Below, one piece after another: positions 7,548 through 16,409 of a stretch of 34,454 bases of DNA (its first letter is position 1; the number at the start of each line of letters is the position of its first letter). The DNA is from Desulfobacterales bacterium RIFOXYA12_FULL_46_15 (lineage in GTDB: Bacteria > Desulfobacterota > Desulfobacteria > Desulfobacterales > Desulfobacteraceae): the NCBI GenBank assembly GCA_001799395.1, contig MGTJ01000167.1:1-34454 (forward strand), in the 5' to 3' direction. The notes beneath the pieces were generated by a model. The model ran no database searches and was not told the origin of the DNA. It saw only the letters and a list, made by a program, of their open reading frames with translations. Made by a program: the position numbers and the translations under genes.

Positions 7548-8089
7548 TGAAGACATATGTTTGTTCAGTTTGCGGCTATTTCTATAATGGTGAAACAGCT
7601 CCGGAAAAATGCCCCCAGTGTGGTGCTGTTGCATCCAAATTTTCAATCCAGGAAGGAAAACTGGTCTGGGCCGACGGGCATACCATCGGTGTGGCAAAAG
7701 GGGTTGATTCTGAAATCCTTGAAGGCTTAAAAAACAATTTTATGGGAGAATGCACGGAAGTCGGCATGTATCTCGCCATGAGCCGCCAGGCAGACCGTGA
7801 AGGATTCCCCGAAATTGCAGAAGCCTACAAACGGATCGCTTTTGAAGAAGCTGAACATGCATCAAAATTTGCCGAGCTTTTAGGCGAGGTTCTGGAACCG
7901 GATACCAAAGCGAATCTTTCTGCCCGTGTGATGGCTGAAAACGGCGCCTGCTCAGGTAAAAAGGCGATTGCGGCAAGGGCAAAAGAACTGGGTTATGATG
8001 CCATCCACGATACCGTGCATGAAATGTGCAAGGATGAGGCACGGCACGGTAAAGCCTTTGAAGGGCTTTTAAAAAGGTATTTCAAATAA
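7547..8089 (+). CDS. Rubrerythrin, reverse type (rubredoxin domain first)
   Basis: This 180-residue non-haem iron protein should reduce hydrogen peroxide, and perhaps oxygen, in the cytoplasm using electrons from a ferredoxin or NAD(P)H-rubredoxin path. The N-terminus is a rubredoxin-like iron site: C6-x2-C9 and C22-PQ-C25. A ferritin-like four-helix domain follows, with diiron ligands in the region of Glu68/71, EEAEH (Glu101, His104), Glu131 and DEARH (Glu164, His167). The order rubredoxin then ferritin is that of reverse rubrerythrins, some of which are annotated as NADH peroxidase. The start at 7547 is set by AAAGGAGAA upstream and by the TAATG junction; in-frame extension to 7421 would overlap the previous gene. 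A ferredoxin gene follows 16 bases later and is a plausible electron donor. Confidence 0.88.
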   Translation: MKTYVCSVCGYFYNGETAPEKCPQCGAVASKFSIQEGKLVWADGHTIGVAKGVDSEILEGLKNNFMGECTEVGMYLAMSRQADREGFPEIAEAYKRIAFEEAEHASKFAELLGEVLEPDTKANLSARVMAENGACSGKKAIAARAKELGYDAIHDTVHEMCKDEARHGKAFEGLLKRYFK

Positions 8090-8105
8090 TAAGGGATAAA
8101 ATCCG

Positions 8106-8291
8106 ATGGGCCTTCCTGTCATTGATATGGCGTGCTGCATCCTCTGCGAAGTCTGTGCAGAACTCGCTCCCCATGCTTTTAAAATCAATGATGCAGGTTA
8201 TGTGGATGTGCTTCCCCTGGATAATTATTCGGATGAGGACATCCGCGAAGCTGTCAAAAACTGTCCCCGACATTGCATTACCCTGGAATAA
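8106..8291 (+). CDS. Single-cluster [4Fe-4S] ferredoxin
   Basis: This 61-residue ferredoxin carries one cluster motif, C11-x2-C14-x2-C17, with the fourth ligand Cys53 in NCP near the C-terminus; Cys10 and Cys57 are extra. The arrangement matches the mono-cluster [4Fe-4S] (or convertible [3Fe-4S]) ferredoxins common in sulfate reducers. It follows the rubrerythrin gene after 16 bases, with AAGGGA before the ATG, and is followed by a 13-bp inverted repeat. It therefore looks like the last gene of a three-gene unit. A role in passing electrons to rubrerythrin is inferred from position. Confidence 0.8.
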   Translation: MGLPVIDMACCILCEVCAELAPHAFKINDAGYVDVLPLDNYSDEDIREAVKNCPRHCITLE

Positions 8292-8293
8292 TA

Positions 8294-8329
8294 TTCAGGC
8301 CCGGATAGACAGAACGATCCGGGCCTGAA
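8294..8329 (+). repeat. 13-bp perfect inverted repeat, possible terminator
   Basis: TTCAGGCCCGGAT (8294-8306) is an exact reverse complement of 8317-8329, with a 10-base loop. It starts 3 bases after the ferredoxin stop. There is no T-tract on either side, so it may be a factor-assisted terminator or an mRNA 3' end rather than a classical intrinsic terminator. Confidence 0.55.
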
Positions 8330-8476
8330 CTATTAAACCTGCACTTTCCCTGCTCTGACAATTTTAAATTATAGCCCTGACTGTTAAAAAAAACATTGCA
8401 CCTGATACACAAATGTGTCATTTACCTCTTCAATAACCATCATCAATCGATGTTTTTCCATATGGGGGCTAACAAA

Positions 8477-9865
8477 ATGACGGATTTGACACATACCCTG
8501 CTGGACCATGAGAATCTCAACCTTGTTCTGGATAACCTGAAACTCGGTATTATTGCCCACACCCCGGACAGAATCATCACAGTATTCAACAAGGAGGCTG
8601 AAAGAATCACCGGGTATTATAAAGAAGAGGTTATCGGTAAAGACTGCCATATTGTTTTTGAATCTCCTTTCTGCGGAAGGAAATGTTCTTTTTGTAACGG
8701 TACCCCTGATTTTTCGTCCGGAACAAAGGAATATCCCTTGAACATCCTGGCAAAGGACGGTTCAACCCATCAGCTTGAGATGACTGTTTCAGCCATCATC
8801 AGCCATGACAATGAGTTCAAGGGAGTCCTTGCATCCTTCAGGGATGTGACGGAATCCTTCAACCTTTCCCTGAAAGCTGAAAACCTTTCCAGTTTTGCCG
8901 GCATCATCGGCAAAGACAAAATCATGCAGGATATTTTCCGCCAGATCCGGGATGTGGCGCTCTATAATTACCCGGTCCATATTTCCGGGGATACCGGGAC
9001 CGGCAAAGAGCGCGTGGCCTATGCCATTCATGATATCAGCGCTTACGGAAACGGGGCCTTTGTCCCGGTCAACTGCGGGGCCATTCCCGAAGGAATCGTG
9101 GAAAGCGAATTGTTCGGCCATGTCAAAGGGGCTTTTTCAGGAGCCGTTAAAGACCGGAAAGGCAGATTTGAACTAGCCCACAAAGGAACCCTGTTTCTGG
9201 ATGAAGTAGCGGATCTGCCCTTGAAAACCCAGGTCAAGCTGTTAAGATTTCTGCAGGAAGGAACCTTTGAAAAAGTCGGGGGTGAAAAAAAAGTCTCTGT
9301 GGATGTCCGGATCATCAGTGCAGCCAACAAAAACCTGAAGGAGGAAGTCAAAGCGGGCCGGTTCAGGGAAGACCTGTTCTACAGGCTCAATGTGATTCCC
9401 ATCCACCTGCCGCCCTTAAGGCAGAGAAAAAGCGATATCCCGCTTCTGGCTACCCATTTTCTAAAGGAAGCAGAACAGGAAAGCAGCAACCCGGTCCCTG
9501 AGCTTTCAGGACAAAGCCTGGACATTCTGATGGATTACCAATGGCCCGGAAATGTCAGGGAATTGAAAAACGTCATCCAGTTTTCAGTGGTGCGGTCCCG
9601 TGGAAAAAAAATCCTGCCGTCTGATCTTCCCCTTGAAATCACCCAGGGCAGGGATCTGATAACCAGGACGCCTGAAAGACTTCCTGGTCAACCACAGGTA
9701 ATACCCCTTAAAGGAAAACTGGATCTTGAATCCGTCAAGGAAGCCATTAAAAAGACCGGGGGCAACAAATCAAAGGCTGCCAGGGTTCTGGGTGTCGGAA
9801 GAGCAACCCTTTACAGGTTCCTGACCCAGTATGACGAATTGAAACACTATGCAGATCAGGTCTGA
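8477..9865 (+). CDS. PAS-domain sigma-54-dependent transcriptional activator
   Basis: Counted from ATG 8477 this enhancer-binding protein has 462 residues. A PAS domain (about 10-125) carries four cysteines (57, 66, 70, 73; FCGRKCSFC). The AAA+ sigma-54 interaction domain (about 142-370) has Walker A GDTGTGKE (171-178), the sigma-54 contact loop as GAFSGA (218-223, usually GAFTGA), Walker B TLFLDEVADL (238-247) and the arginine finger region FREDLFYRL. A Fis-type helix-turn-helix closes the protein (GGNKSKAARVLGVGRATLYRFL, positions 428-449). There is no receiver domain, so PAS ligand or redox state rather than phosphorylation probably controls it. GGGGG at 8464-8468 supports 8477; in-frame ATGs at 8462 and 8396 are alternatives. 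Targets are unknown. It is convergent with clpB. Confidence 0.85.
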   Translation: MTDLTHTLLDHENLNLVLDNLKLGIIAHTPDRIITVFNKEAERITGYYKEEVIGKDCHIVFESPFCGRKCSFCNGTPDFSSGTKEYPLNILAKDGSTHQLEMTVSAIISHDNEFKGVLASFRDVTESFNLSLKAENLSSFAGIIGKDKIMQDIFRQIRDVALYNYPVHISGDTGTGKERVAYAIHDISAYGNGAFVPVNCGAIPEGIVESELFGHVKGAFSGAVKDRKGRFELAHKGTLFLDEVADLPLKTQVKLLRFLQEGTFEKVGGEKKVSVDVRIISAANKNLKEEVKAGRFREDLFYRLNVIPIHLPPLRQRKSDIPLLATHFLKEAEQESSNPVPELSGQSLDILMDYQWPGNVRELKNVIQFSVVRSRGKKILPSDLPLEITQGRDLITRTPERLPGQPQVIPLKGKLDLESVKEAIKKTGGNKSKAARVLGVGRATLYRFLTQYDELKHYADQV

Positions 9866-9908
9866 AAAAATTTAAGGCTGCCCTTCCCAGCGAGGCTTGG
9901 TTCTTTTC

Positions 9909-12500
9909 TTATGAATTCAAAATATAGAGCTTTTTTTCCATTTCATCCAACCCGAACCGGATGGTTATATCCGGTTTGAATTCCCCCTTCAGAATGGCAA
10001 GAGACAAGGGATTCTCAAGCTCCTGCTGGATGACCCGTTTCAAGGGCCGTGCCCCGAATATGGGGTCATACCCCTTCTGAGCCAGATGCTGCATGGCCCT
10101 GTCATCCAGGCTGACGGAAAGGCTCCGGGATTTCAGACGCTTGTTGAGCTTTTCAATCTGGATGGCTGCAATCTCCTTGATATTATCCATAGTCAAAGAA
10201 TGGAAGGTGATGATTTCATCGATCCGGTTCAAAAACTCGGGTCTGAACGCTTCTTTTAATGCATGGCCGATCCCCTGCTCGACCCTTTCATCCTCAAGCC
10301 CGTGGATTCCTGCTTCCTGGAGAAGTCTTGACCCCACATTGGAAGTCATGATGATGATGGTATTTTTAAAATCCACGGTCCTGCCGTGCCCGTCCGTCAT
10401 CCTGCCGTCGTCCAGGACCTGAAGCAGCACATTAAACACGTCCGGGTGCGCTTTTTCAATCTCATCAAAGAGGATGACCGAGTAAGGACGCCTCCGGACC
10501 GCTTCCGTCAGATATCCCCCTTCATCATAGCCCACATATCCCGGGGGAGCGCCGATGAGCCTTGCCACGGAATGTTTCTCCATGTATTCTGACATGTCCA
10601 CCCGGATCATGGCCTGGCTGGAGTCAAATATAAACTCTGCCAGGGATTTGGCCAGCTCTGTTTTCCCGACACCTGTCGGGCCCATGAAGATAAAGGTTCC
10701 GATGGGCCGGTCTTCGGGCTGAAGCCCGGACCGGGCGCGCCGGACCGCATTGGAAACTGCATCAATGGCTTTTTCCTGGCCAATAACCCGTTTTTTGATA
10801 TAGCTTTCCATCTGGATCAGCTTTTCCTGTTCCCCTTTAAGCATTCTGGATACCGGGATACCGGTCCAGGTTGATACCACCTCTGCCACGTCAGTATCAT
10901 CCACATCCTCTTTGAGCATCCGCTTATCTTTCTGCAGGGCATCCAGGGCCTGCTTTTTTTCTTCAAGACTGCGCTGCAACTGTCCGATGGTGCCATACCG
11001 GATCTTGGCCACGGTTTCCAGATCCCCGTTTCGTTCCGCCACATGGGCCTCGGTCTGGAACCGATCGATTTCTTCCCGGATGGCGCTGATTTCCTGGATG
11101 ATCTTTTTTTCATTGTCCCAGTGAAGTTTCATGGGAGCCATTTCCTCCTGCATGGCGGCAATATCTTTTTCCAGTTTTTCAAGCCGCTCTGCCGAAGCCC
11201 TGTCTTTTTCCTTGATCAATGCCTGGCGCTCGATCTCAGCCTGGGTGATTTTGCGCCGGATCTCATCAATTTCCATGGGCATGGAGTCTATCTCGATCCT
11301 TAAACGGGATGCACATTCATCAATAAGATCCACGGCCTTATCCGGCAAAAACCGGTCGGCAATATACCGGTTCGACAGGGTGGCGGCAGCCACAAGGGCT
11401 GAATCCTTGATCCGGATGCCGTGGTGGACTTCATATTTTTCCTTTAATCCCCTTAAAATGGAGATGGTGTCCTCAACACCGGGCTCTTTTGCCAGAACCG
11501 GCTGGAACCGCCGTTCAAGGGCTGCATCTTTTTCAATATATTTGCGGTATTCATTCAGGGTGGTAGCCCCCACACATCTCAGGGTCCCCCTTGCCAGGGC
11601 CGGTTTGAGCATATTGGAGGCATCCACGGAACCTTCGGCAGCCCCTGCCCCCACCACGGTATGCAGCTCATCAATAAAAAGAACGATCTCTCCCTCGGCT
11701 GCTTCCACTTCTTTTAAGACGGCTTTCAGGCGTTCTTCAAACTCGCCCCGGAATTTGGCCCCGGCCACCAGTGCCCCCATATCAAGGGCAATGACCCGCC
11801 GGTTTTTCAGGGAATCCGACACATCCCCTTCAATGATTCTCTGTGCCAGTCCTTCTACAATGGCGGTTTTTCCCACTCCAGGCTCACCGATCAGGACCGG
11901 GTTGTTTTTCCTCCGTCTTGACAGGACCTGGACAATGCGCCGGATTTCCTCATCCCTGCCGATAACCGGGTCCAGTTTCCCTTCACGGGCAAGTTTGGTC
12001 AGGTCTCTTCCGAATTTCTCAAGGGCCTGGTATTTTTCTTCCGGGTTCTGGTCGGTCACGCTCTGGTTCCCCCGGATATCTTTAAGCACCGTCAATATGG
12101 CTTCCCTGGAAACCCCGTTTTTTTTCAGAACTGTAAACGCTTCTCCTTTCTGGGCGGCAAGTGCCAGGAGGATATGTTCCAGGCTCACATACCGGTCCTT
12201 CATTTTTTCAGCTTCTGAACAAGACTGGTCGAGTATCTTTTTGCCATCCTGTGAAAGATAGACAGTGGTTGCCCCGGACAAGGTTGCAAGCTTATTGACG
12301 GCAACCTGGACATCCTGTTTCAGGCTTTCAATCCTGACCCCGATTTTTTTTAAAATGGATGAACAAATCCCTTGATCATCTTCAGCCATGACCTTTAAAA
12401 AATGGATGGGTTCAATAGCCTGGTGACTGTATTTTTCCGCCATATCATGGGCAGACTGCAACAGCTCCTGTGATTTTACCGTGAGTTTATCAAATTCCAT
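9909..12500 (-). CDS. clpB: ClpB disaggregase (Hsp100)
   Basis: This 863-residue AAA+ disaggregase threads aggregated proteins with DnaK/DnaJ. The N-domain covers residues 1-145. NBD1 has Walker A GEPGVGKT (205-212). The coiled-coil middle domain typical of ClpB lies at roughly 405-530, and NBD2 (Walker A GPTGVGKT) lies near 605-615. Length and domain order match E. coli ClpB (857 aa), and the presence of the middle domain separates it from ClpA/ClpC. The ATG at 12500 is preceded by AGGTGAT at a normal distance. I find no CIRCE element and no convincing heat-shock promoter upstream. It is divergent from the XRE regulator gene and convergent with the sigma-54 activator gene, so it is transcribed alone. 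Confidence 0.96.
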   Translation of the reverse strand: MEFDKLTVKSQELLQSAHDMAEKYSHQAIEPIHFLKVMAEDDQGICSSILKKIGVRIESLKQDVQVAVNKLATLSGATTVYLSQDGKKILDQSCSEAEKMKDRYVSLEHILLALAAQKGEAFTVLKKNGVSREAILTVLKDIRGNQSVTDQNPEEKYQALEKFGRDLTKLAREGKLDPVIGRDEEIRRIVQVLSRRRKNNPVLIGEPGVGKTAIVEGLAQRIIEGDVSDSLKNRRVIALDMGALVAGAKFRGEFEERLKAVLKEVEAAEGEIVLFIDELHTVVGAGAAEGSVDASNMLKPALARGTLRCVGATTLNEYRKYIEKDAALERRFQPVLAKEPGVEDTISILRGLKEKYEVHHGIRIKDSALVAAATLSNRYIADRFLPDKAVDLIDECASRLRIEIDSMPMEIDEIRRKITQAEIERQALIKEKDRASAERLEKLEKDIAAMQEEMAPMKLHWDNEKKIIQEISAIREEIDRFQTEAHVAERNGDLETVAKIRYGTIGQLQRSLEEKKQALDALQKDKRMLKEDVDDTDVAEVVSTWTGIPVSRMLKGEQEKLIQMESYIKKRVIGQEKAIDAVSNAVRRARSGLQPEDRPIGTFIFMGPTGVGKTELAKSLAEFIFDSSQAMIRVDMSEYMEKHSVARLIGAPPGYVGYDEGGYLTEAVRRRPYSVILFDEIEKAHPDVFNVLLQVLDDGRMTDGHGRTVDFKNTIIIMTSNVGSRLLQEAGIHGLEDERVEQGIGHALKEAFRPEFLNRIDEIITFHSLTMDNIKEIAAIQIEKLNKRLKSRSLSVSLDDRAMQHLAQKGYDPIFGARPLKRVIQQELENPLSLAILKGEFKPDITIRFGLDEMEKKLYILNS

Positions 12501-12587
12501 AGATCACCTTTCATTATCTTTTATGATTTTGATACAAAAGTAATGCTATTCATTTCTCCGTCAAGCCGGTCCCCATATTTTTTTATT

Positions 12588-12605
12588 CCAGGTCTTCTGT
12601 CCTGG
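12588..12605. promoter_or_regulatory. CCAGG-N8-CCTGG dyad between clpB and the XRE gene
   Basis: A 5-bp perfect half-site pair separated by 8 bases lies 15 bases before the -35 of the rightward promoter and 88 bases before clpB. It is a candidate operator for either direction, possibly bound by the adjacent XRE protein. Only symmetry and position support it. Confidence 0.25.
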
Positions 12606-12619
12606 TTCCTGATTTGCCA

Positions 12620-12648
12620 TTGACAGCTCCCACTCTGTGGTATATTTT
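12620..12648 (+). promoter_or_regulatory. Promoter of the XRE/two-CW-cysE-cysK group
   Basis: A perfect TTGACA (12620-12625) is followed by TATATTTT (12641-12648), giving a -10 of TATTTT at 17-base spacing or TATATT at 15. It lies 54 bases before the ATG at 12702. Confidence 0.6.
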
Positions 12649-12701
12649 ATGGAGCATTATATAGATATTACAAATTATTTCTTATAAAAAAAAGAGCAGG
12701 A

Positions 12702-13085
12702 ATGGAAAGCGACAAATTTAAAGATATCAGGGCAAAACTCAATAAGACGCAAAAAGAAATGGCACAGCTTCTGGGTGTTTCCATAAAGGCCATTCACAGC
12801 TATGAGCAAGGCTGGCGGAAAATCCCGCACCATGTTGAACGCCAGCTTCTTTTTCTTTTTTCCAGACTACTCCTGAGTACTGGAAAATTAAATGATAAAT
12901 GCTGGGATATTTTAAAATGCCCGGAAAAAAGGCAGAAAAAATGCCCGGCCTTTGAATTTAAATCCGGGGAACTATGCTGGTTCATCAACGGGACCAAGTG
13001 CAGCGGGGAAGCCCAGAATTCCTGGGAAGACAAAATGGAAGAATGCGCCAATTGCAGAGTATTTAAAAGTTTTTTTGAACCCTGA
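12702..13085 (+). CDS. XRE-family regulator with C-terminal two-CW cysteine domain
   Basis: This 127-residue protein pairs a helix-turn-helix of the XRE type (about residues 6-45; NKTQKEMAQLLGVSIKAIHS) with a cysteine-rich C-terminal region. The eight cysteines are at 67, 73, 81, 92, 100, 115 and 118 plus the flanking pattern CW...CP...CPAF...ELCW...C...C-x2-C; I can place seven exactly. The two Cys-Trp pairs (67-68 and 92-93) match the small two-CW domain seen in deltaproteobacterial sensors, probably a metal or Fe-S site. A redox- or metal-responsive repressor is therefore plausible. It precedes cysE by 17 bases in the same direction, so it may govern cysteine synthesis and, across the divergent gap, clpB. 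That assignment is inference. Confidence 0.72.
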   Translation: MESDKFKDIRAKLNKTQKEMAQLLGVSIKAIHSYEQGWRKIPHHVERQLLFLFSRLLLSTGKLNDKCWDILKCPEKRQKKCPAFEFKSGELCWFINGTKCSGEAQNSWEDKMEECANCRVFKSFFEP

Positions 13086-13102
13086 AAAAGGATGTTTGCA
13101 TC

Positions 13103-14086
13103 ATGGATGATTTTATTATTAACAGTTTATGCCGGACCGGCAGGGACAATGCTTCAGAGCATCGAAAAGAGCTGCCGGGTGTAATCAACACCATTCTTTC
13201 CTCCATGGACGACAAACGGTGTTTTGCACATATCGGGGATGAGCCCATTCATTTTTCAACCTCTGTCAGGGAAATGATTGATAAATTCAGGGAAGTCCTT
13301 TTCCCGGGTTATTTTTCAGATGAAAAAATAGACGGTGCCAATCTGGTGTATCACCTGGGCCAGGACATATCAAAGCTTTACGATATCCTGTCCGAACAGA
13401 TTATCCATGTCTTACGGCATGATTGCCTGCGCTACGGACAGGCCTGTTCTGAATGTGAAAGCAGCGGTAATGACGTTGCATTGAACGTGATCCGGAAAAT
13501 CCCGGATCTGCGTGTTATCCTGGCAGAAGATATAAAAGGCGCCTATGATGGAGACCCGGCTGCAAAAAGCCATGATGAAATCATTTTCTCCTATCCCGGA
13601 TTATATGCCATCACGGTTTACAGGATCGCCCATATCCTTCACAACCTGGGAGTGCCTCAACTGCCGAGGATCATGACCGAGCATGCCCACAGCATGACCG
13701 GCATCGATATTCATCCGGGTGCAAAAATAGGGAAACGCTTTGTCATTGATCACGGCACAGGAATTGTGATCGGAGAAACCAGCATGATCGGCAACAATGT
13801 GAGAATCTATCAGAATGTGACCATAGGCGCTCTGTCCCTGCCGCCCAATGCCGGGAAAAAATTTAGGGGAGCCAAACGTCATCCCACCATTGAAGATGAC
13901 GTCATCATCTATTCCGGGGCCACCCTTCTGGGCGGGGACACCGTGGTCGGCGCCCGTTCTGTTGTGGGGGGCAATGTCTGGCTGACCCGCTCCATTCCGC
14001 CGGACACCAAAGTATTTATCGATGCTCCCCGTCTTATTTATAAATATCAGGAAACAGAGGAGAAAGCCCATGAATACCAGGCCTGA
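13103..14086 (+). CDS. cysE: Serine O-acetyltransferase
   Basis: This 327-residue enzyme transfers acetyl from acetyl-CoA to serine, giving O-acetylserine for cysteine synthesis in the cytoplasm. The N-terminal helical region is long (about 200 residues), as in the EpsC/plant-like serine acetyltransferases. The left-handed beta-helix then begins: IDIHPGAKIGKRFVIDHGTG, IGETSMIGNNVRIYQNVTIG and a run of hexapeptides to about residue 305. The catalytic histidine is expected in the DHGTG motif. The ATG at 13103 follows AAAAAGGA at 13085-13092. It overlaps the cysK start by 17 bases, so the pair is translationally coupled and probably forms the cysteine synthase complex. The C-terminal tail that normally docks in CysK is not obviously isoleucine-ended (it ends HEYQA). 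Confidence 0.92.
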   Translation: MDDFIINSLCRTGRDNASEHRKELPGVINTILSSMDDKRCFAHIGDEPIHFSTSVREMIDKFREVLFPGYFSDEKIDGANLVYHLGQDISKLYDILSEQIIHVLRHDCLRYGQACSECESSGNDVALNVIRKIPDLRVILAEDIKGAYDGDPAAKSHDEIIFSYPGLYAITVYRIAHILHNLGVPQLPRIMTEHAHSMTGIDIHPGAKIGKRFVIDHGTGIVIGETSMIGNNVRIYQNVTIGALSLPPNAGKKFRGAKRHPTIEDDVIIYSGATLLGGDTVVGARSVVGGNVWLTRSIPPDTKVFIDAPRLIYKYQETEEKAHEYQA

Positions 14087-14996
14087 CATCACAAAAACCA
14101 TTGGCAATACCCCCCTCGTCCATATCAAAACTGCAAGCCTGAAAACCGGTGCAACCCTGTATGGAAAACTGGAATTCTTTAACCCCCTGTCCAGCGTCAA
14201 GGACCGTATCGGCAGAGCCATGATAGAGGATGCCTTTCAGAGGGGGAAAATCAATGCCGGATCTGTCATTGTGGAACCTACCAGCGGCAACACCGGTATT
14301 GCCCTTGCTTTTGCAGCCAGGGTCAAAGGACTGAAACTCATCCTTACCATGCCGGAAACCCTGAGCATTGAACGCCGGCAGATTTTAAAACACCTGGGTG
14401 CCGTCCTGGTCCTGACCGAAGGCGCCAAAGGCATGAAAGGCGCCATTGAAGAGGCAAAAAAAATTGTAGAAAACACTCCCAATGCCTTTATGCCGGACCA
14501 GTTTTCCAACCCGGCCAACCCGGAAATCCATCGCAGAACCACTGCCCTTGAAATCTGGGACGATACAGAGGGGAAAATAGATATCTTTGTAGCCGGTGTA
14601 GGCACCGGCGGCACCATCACGGGTGTGTCGGAAGTCTTAAAGCAGAAAAAACCAGGCCTTACATCCATTGCCGTAGAACCAGCGGCCTCACCCGTCATCT
14701 CCGGCGGAACCCCCGGCCCCCATAAAATCCAGGGCATCGGCGCCGGCTTTATCCCTAAAAACCTGAACGTGAATATCCTGGATGAAATCATCCAAGTTCA
14801 AAATGAAGACGCTTTCCAGGGCGCCAAAGATCTTGCCCTTGAAGAAGGAATTTTCTGCGGCATTTCATCGGGTGCAGCCTTCCACGCGGCAAAACTTACC
14901 GGCTCCCGGCCCGAAAATAAAGGCAAGACTATTGTCTTCATTGTCTGCGATACCGGCGAAAGATACCTGAGCACGGATTTGTTTAAGGCAACATAA
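14070..14996 (+). CDS. cysK: Cysteine synthase (O-acetylserine sulfhydrylase)
   Basis: This 308-residue PLP enzyme makes cysteine from O-acetylserine and sulfide. The PLP lysine is Lys44 in NPLSSVKDRIG. The substrate loop is EPTSGNTGIAL (69-79), the phosphate-binding loop is GVGTGGTITG, and SSGAA lies near the C-terminus. The length is normal for CysK and there is no extra CBS domain. ATG 14070 is chosen because AGAGGAG (14056-14062) sits 7 bases upstream and because the protein then starts NTRPDITKTIGNTPLV like other family members. The coding region overlaps cysE by 17 bases. In a sulfide-producing organism this is the expected route for cysteine, which then supplies NifS encoded nearby on the other strand. 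Confidence 0.95.
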   Translation: MNTRPDITKTIGNTPLVHIKTASLKTGATLYGKLEFFNPLSSVKDRIGRAMIEDAFQRGKINAGSVIVEPTSGNTGIALAFAARVKGLKLILTMPETLSIERRQILKHLGAVLVLTEGAKGMKGAIEEAKKIVENTPNAFMPDQFSNPANPEIHRRTTALEIWDDTEGKIDIFVAGVGTGGTITGVSEVLKQKKPGLTSIAVEPAASPVISGGTPGPHKIQGIGAGFIPKNLNVNILDEIIQVQNEDAFQGAKDLALEEGIFCGISSGAAFHAAKLTGSRPENKGKTIVFIVCDTGERYLSTDLFKAT

Positions 14997-15005
14997 ACAA
15001 AGTTT

Positions 15006-16409
15006 ATGCAATTGAACCCATTGGTAAACATTATCCATGCAAGAACAGACACCCTTTCCATTGACCGGTTTTCCGCATGCCTGGATCAGGCTTGGTGCAT
15101 CCTCGGCTCCAACCATTCGGGAATTCACGAATTATTCAGGCTCATCAGCAAGGAAAGTACCCCGATTGCAGCAGATTGTTTTGAACTGCCGGATAATCCC
15201 GGTATTATCTCCTTTAAAAAACAGCAGGAGATTTACGAATCAGAGCTGAAAAAGGATGATACGGATTTTATGGATAAATTCGATCCGGGAACCCTGGGCC
15301 GGGAATTTATTCAAGACACAGAAAGTCTTGAATCCCTGATCAGGGCCTTTGATATGGACTCCTGCCTGGATAAGGGATACCGTGAACTCAGCACGGGCCA
15401 GTCCCGGAAACTGATGCTTCTTTCCGAATTTTCAAAGGGCCGGTCCTGTTTCATCATTGAATCCCCTTACGACGGGCTTGACCTCCGGAGCAGCAAGGAA
15501 CTGGACCAGGCCCTGGGCCTGCTTCATCAGCAGGGGATACTTCTGATCCTGTTTGTTTATAACAGGACCGACATCCCTTCCTGGTGCACCCATGCAGGCA
15601 TGATGTCAAAGGGGAAAATGGTGCTCCAGGGCACCCTGGAAAGGCTGATAGCCTATCTTGACAGGAGATTCGGTGATGAGATCCCTGATTTTCAGGCCTC
15701 GGTCCAGGACCTTGAAAAAAACCAGGGAAAAAGTTTCTCCCCACCGGATCAGAAACCCCTTATCAAGCTCAACCAGGGGTTTGCCGGATATAGGGGAAAA
15801 ACCATATTCCAGGGATTGCCCCTGTCCATGACCCAGGGGCAGCACACCCTTGTCACCGGCCCCAACGGCAGCGGTAAATCCACCCTTCTTCAACTGATCA
15901 CCGGCGATCACCCGGCCTGCTACCAGAATGATCTGATGATATTCGGCATTCAGCGTGGCAGCGGCGAATCTATCTGGGACCTGAAAAAAGACATGGGTAT
16001 TGTCAGCCCCGATCTTCACCGGAATTATCATATCCCGGGAAGTGCCTTGAGTGCTGTCATATCCGGATATTTTGATTCCATCGGCATATACCGGAACGTG
16101 ACACCCGGACAAAAGGAAGAGGCGTTAAAATGGCTCGGGCGTATCGGTCTGAAGGATAAGGCCCAAAACTCCTTCAGGGATCTGAGTTTTTCCGATCAGC
16201 GTCTGGTGCTCATTGCCCGGGCACTGATCAAAGTCCCGAAGCTCCTTATCCTGGATGAGCCCACCCAGGGCCTGGATGAATTGAACCGCAAGGCAGTGCT
16301 TGATTTTATCGAAGATGTGGCAAAAGAAGAAATTTGCACCATCCTCTATGTCAGTCATCGTGAAGATGAATTCAGGGAATTTTTCATTCAGCATATCAGG
16401 ATGGGGTAA
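15006..16409 (+). CDS. Tandem ABC ATPase, ModF-like, with one degenerate site
   Basis: This 467-residue protein consists of two fused ABC nucleotide-binding domains without membrane segments, like ModF/PhrA. Domain 1 has a ruined Walker A (GSNHSGIH at 34-41, no lysine), a good signature (LSTGQ, 128-132) and a Walker B in which the LDEP motif reads IESP; the H-loop histidine is also absent (YNRTD). Domain 2 has an intact Walker A (GPNGSGKS, 285-292), Walker B LLILDEP (412-418) and H-loop His451, but a weak signature (LSFSDQ, 393-398). One composite ATP site is therefore canonical and the other is dead. The gene starts 9 bases after cysK and is probably co-transcribed with it. No permease is nearby, so transport, regulation or a ribosome-linked role all remain open. 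Confidence 0.75.
   Translation: MQLNPLVNIIHARTDTLSIDRFSACLDQAWCILGSNHSGIHELFRLISKESTPIAADCFELPDNPGIISFKKQQEIYESELKKDDTDFMDKFDPGTLGREFIQDTESLESLIRAFDMDSCLDKGYRELSTGQSRKLMLLSEFSKGRSCFIIESPYDGLDLRSSKELDQALGLLHQQGILLILFVYNRTDIPSWCTHAGMMSKGKMVLQGTLERLIAYLDRRFGDEIPDFQASVQDLEKNQGKSFSPPDQKPLIKLNQGFAGYRGKTIFQGLPLSMTQGQHTLVTGPNGSGKSTLLQLITGDHPACYQNDLMIFGIQRGSGESIWDLKKDMGIVSPDLHRNYHIPGSALSAVISGYFDSIGIYRNVTPGQKEEALKWLGRIGLKDKAQNSFRDLSFSDQRLVLIARALIKVPKLLILDEPTQGLDELNRKAVLDFIEDVAKEEICTILYVSHREDEFREFFIQHIRMG

Noticed and set aside
11131-12261. Long open frame (376 codons) on the plus strand antisense to clpB
   Set aside because: It lies wholly inside an unmistakable clpB, its translation is Ser/Arg-rich without any motif, and long antisense frames are a usual by-product of codon bias in such genes.
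12571-12578. CCCCATAT as a heat-shock (sigma-32) -10 element near clpB
   Set aside because: It is on the plus strand, pointing away from clpB, and has no CTTGAA-like -35 at the right distance.
13601-14221. Minus-strand open frame antisense to cysE and cysK
   Set aside because: Both plus-strand genes are clear full-length enzymes; the antisense product has no recognisable feature.
15606-16112. Minus-strand open frame antisense to the ABC ATPase
   Set aside because: It is covered by conserved ABC motifs on the plus strand; no independent support.
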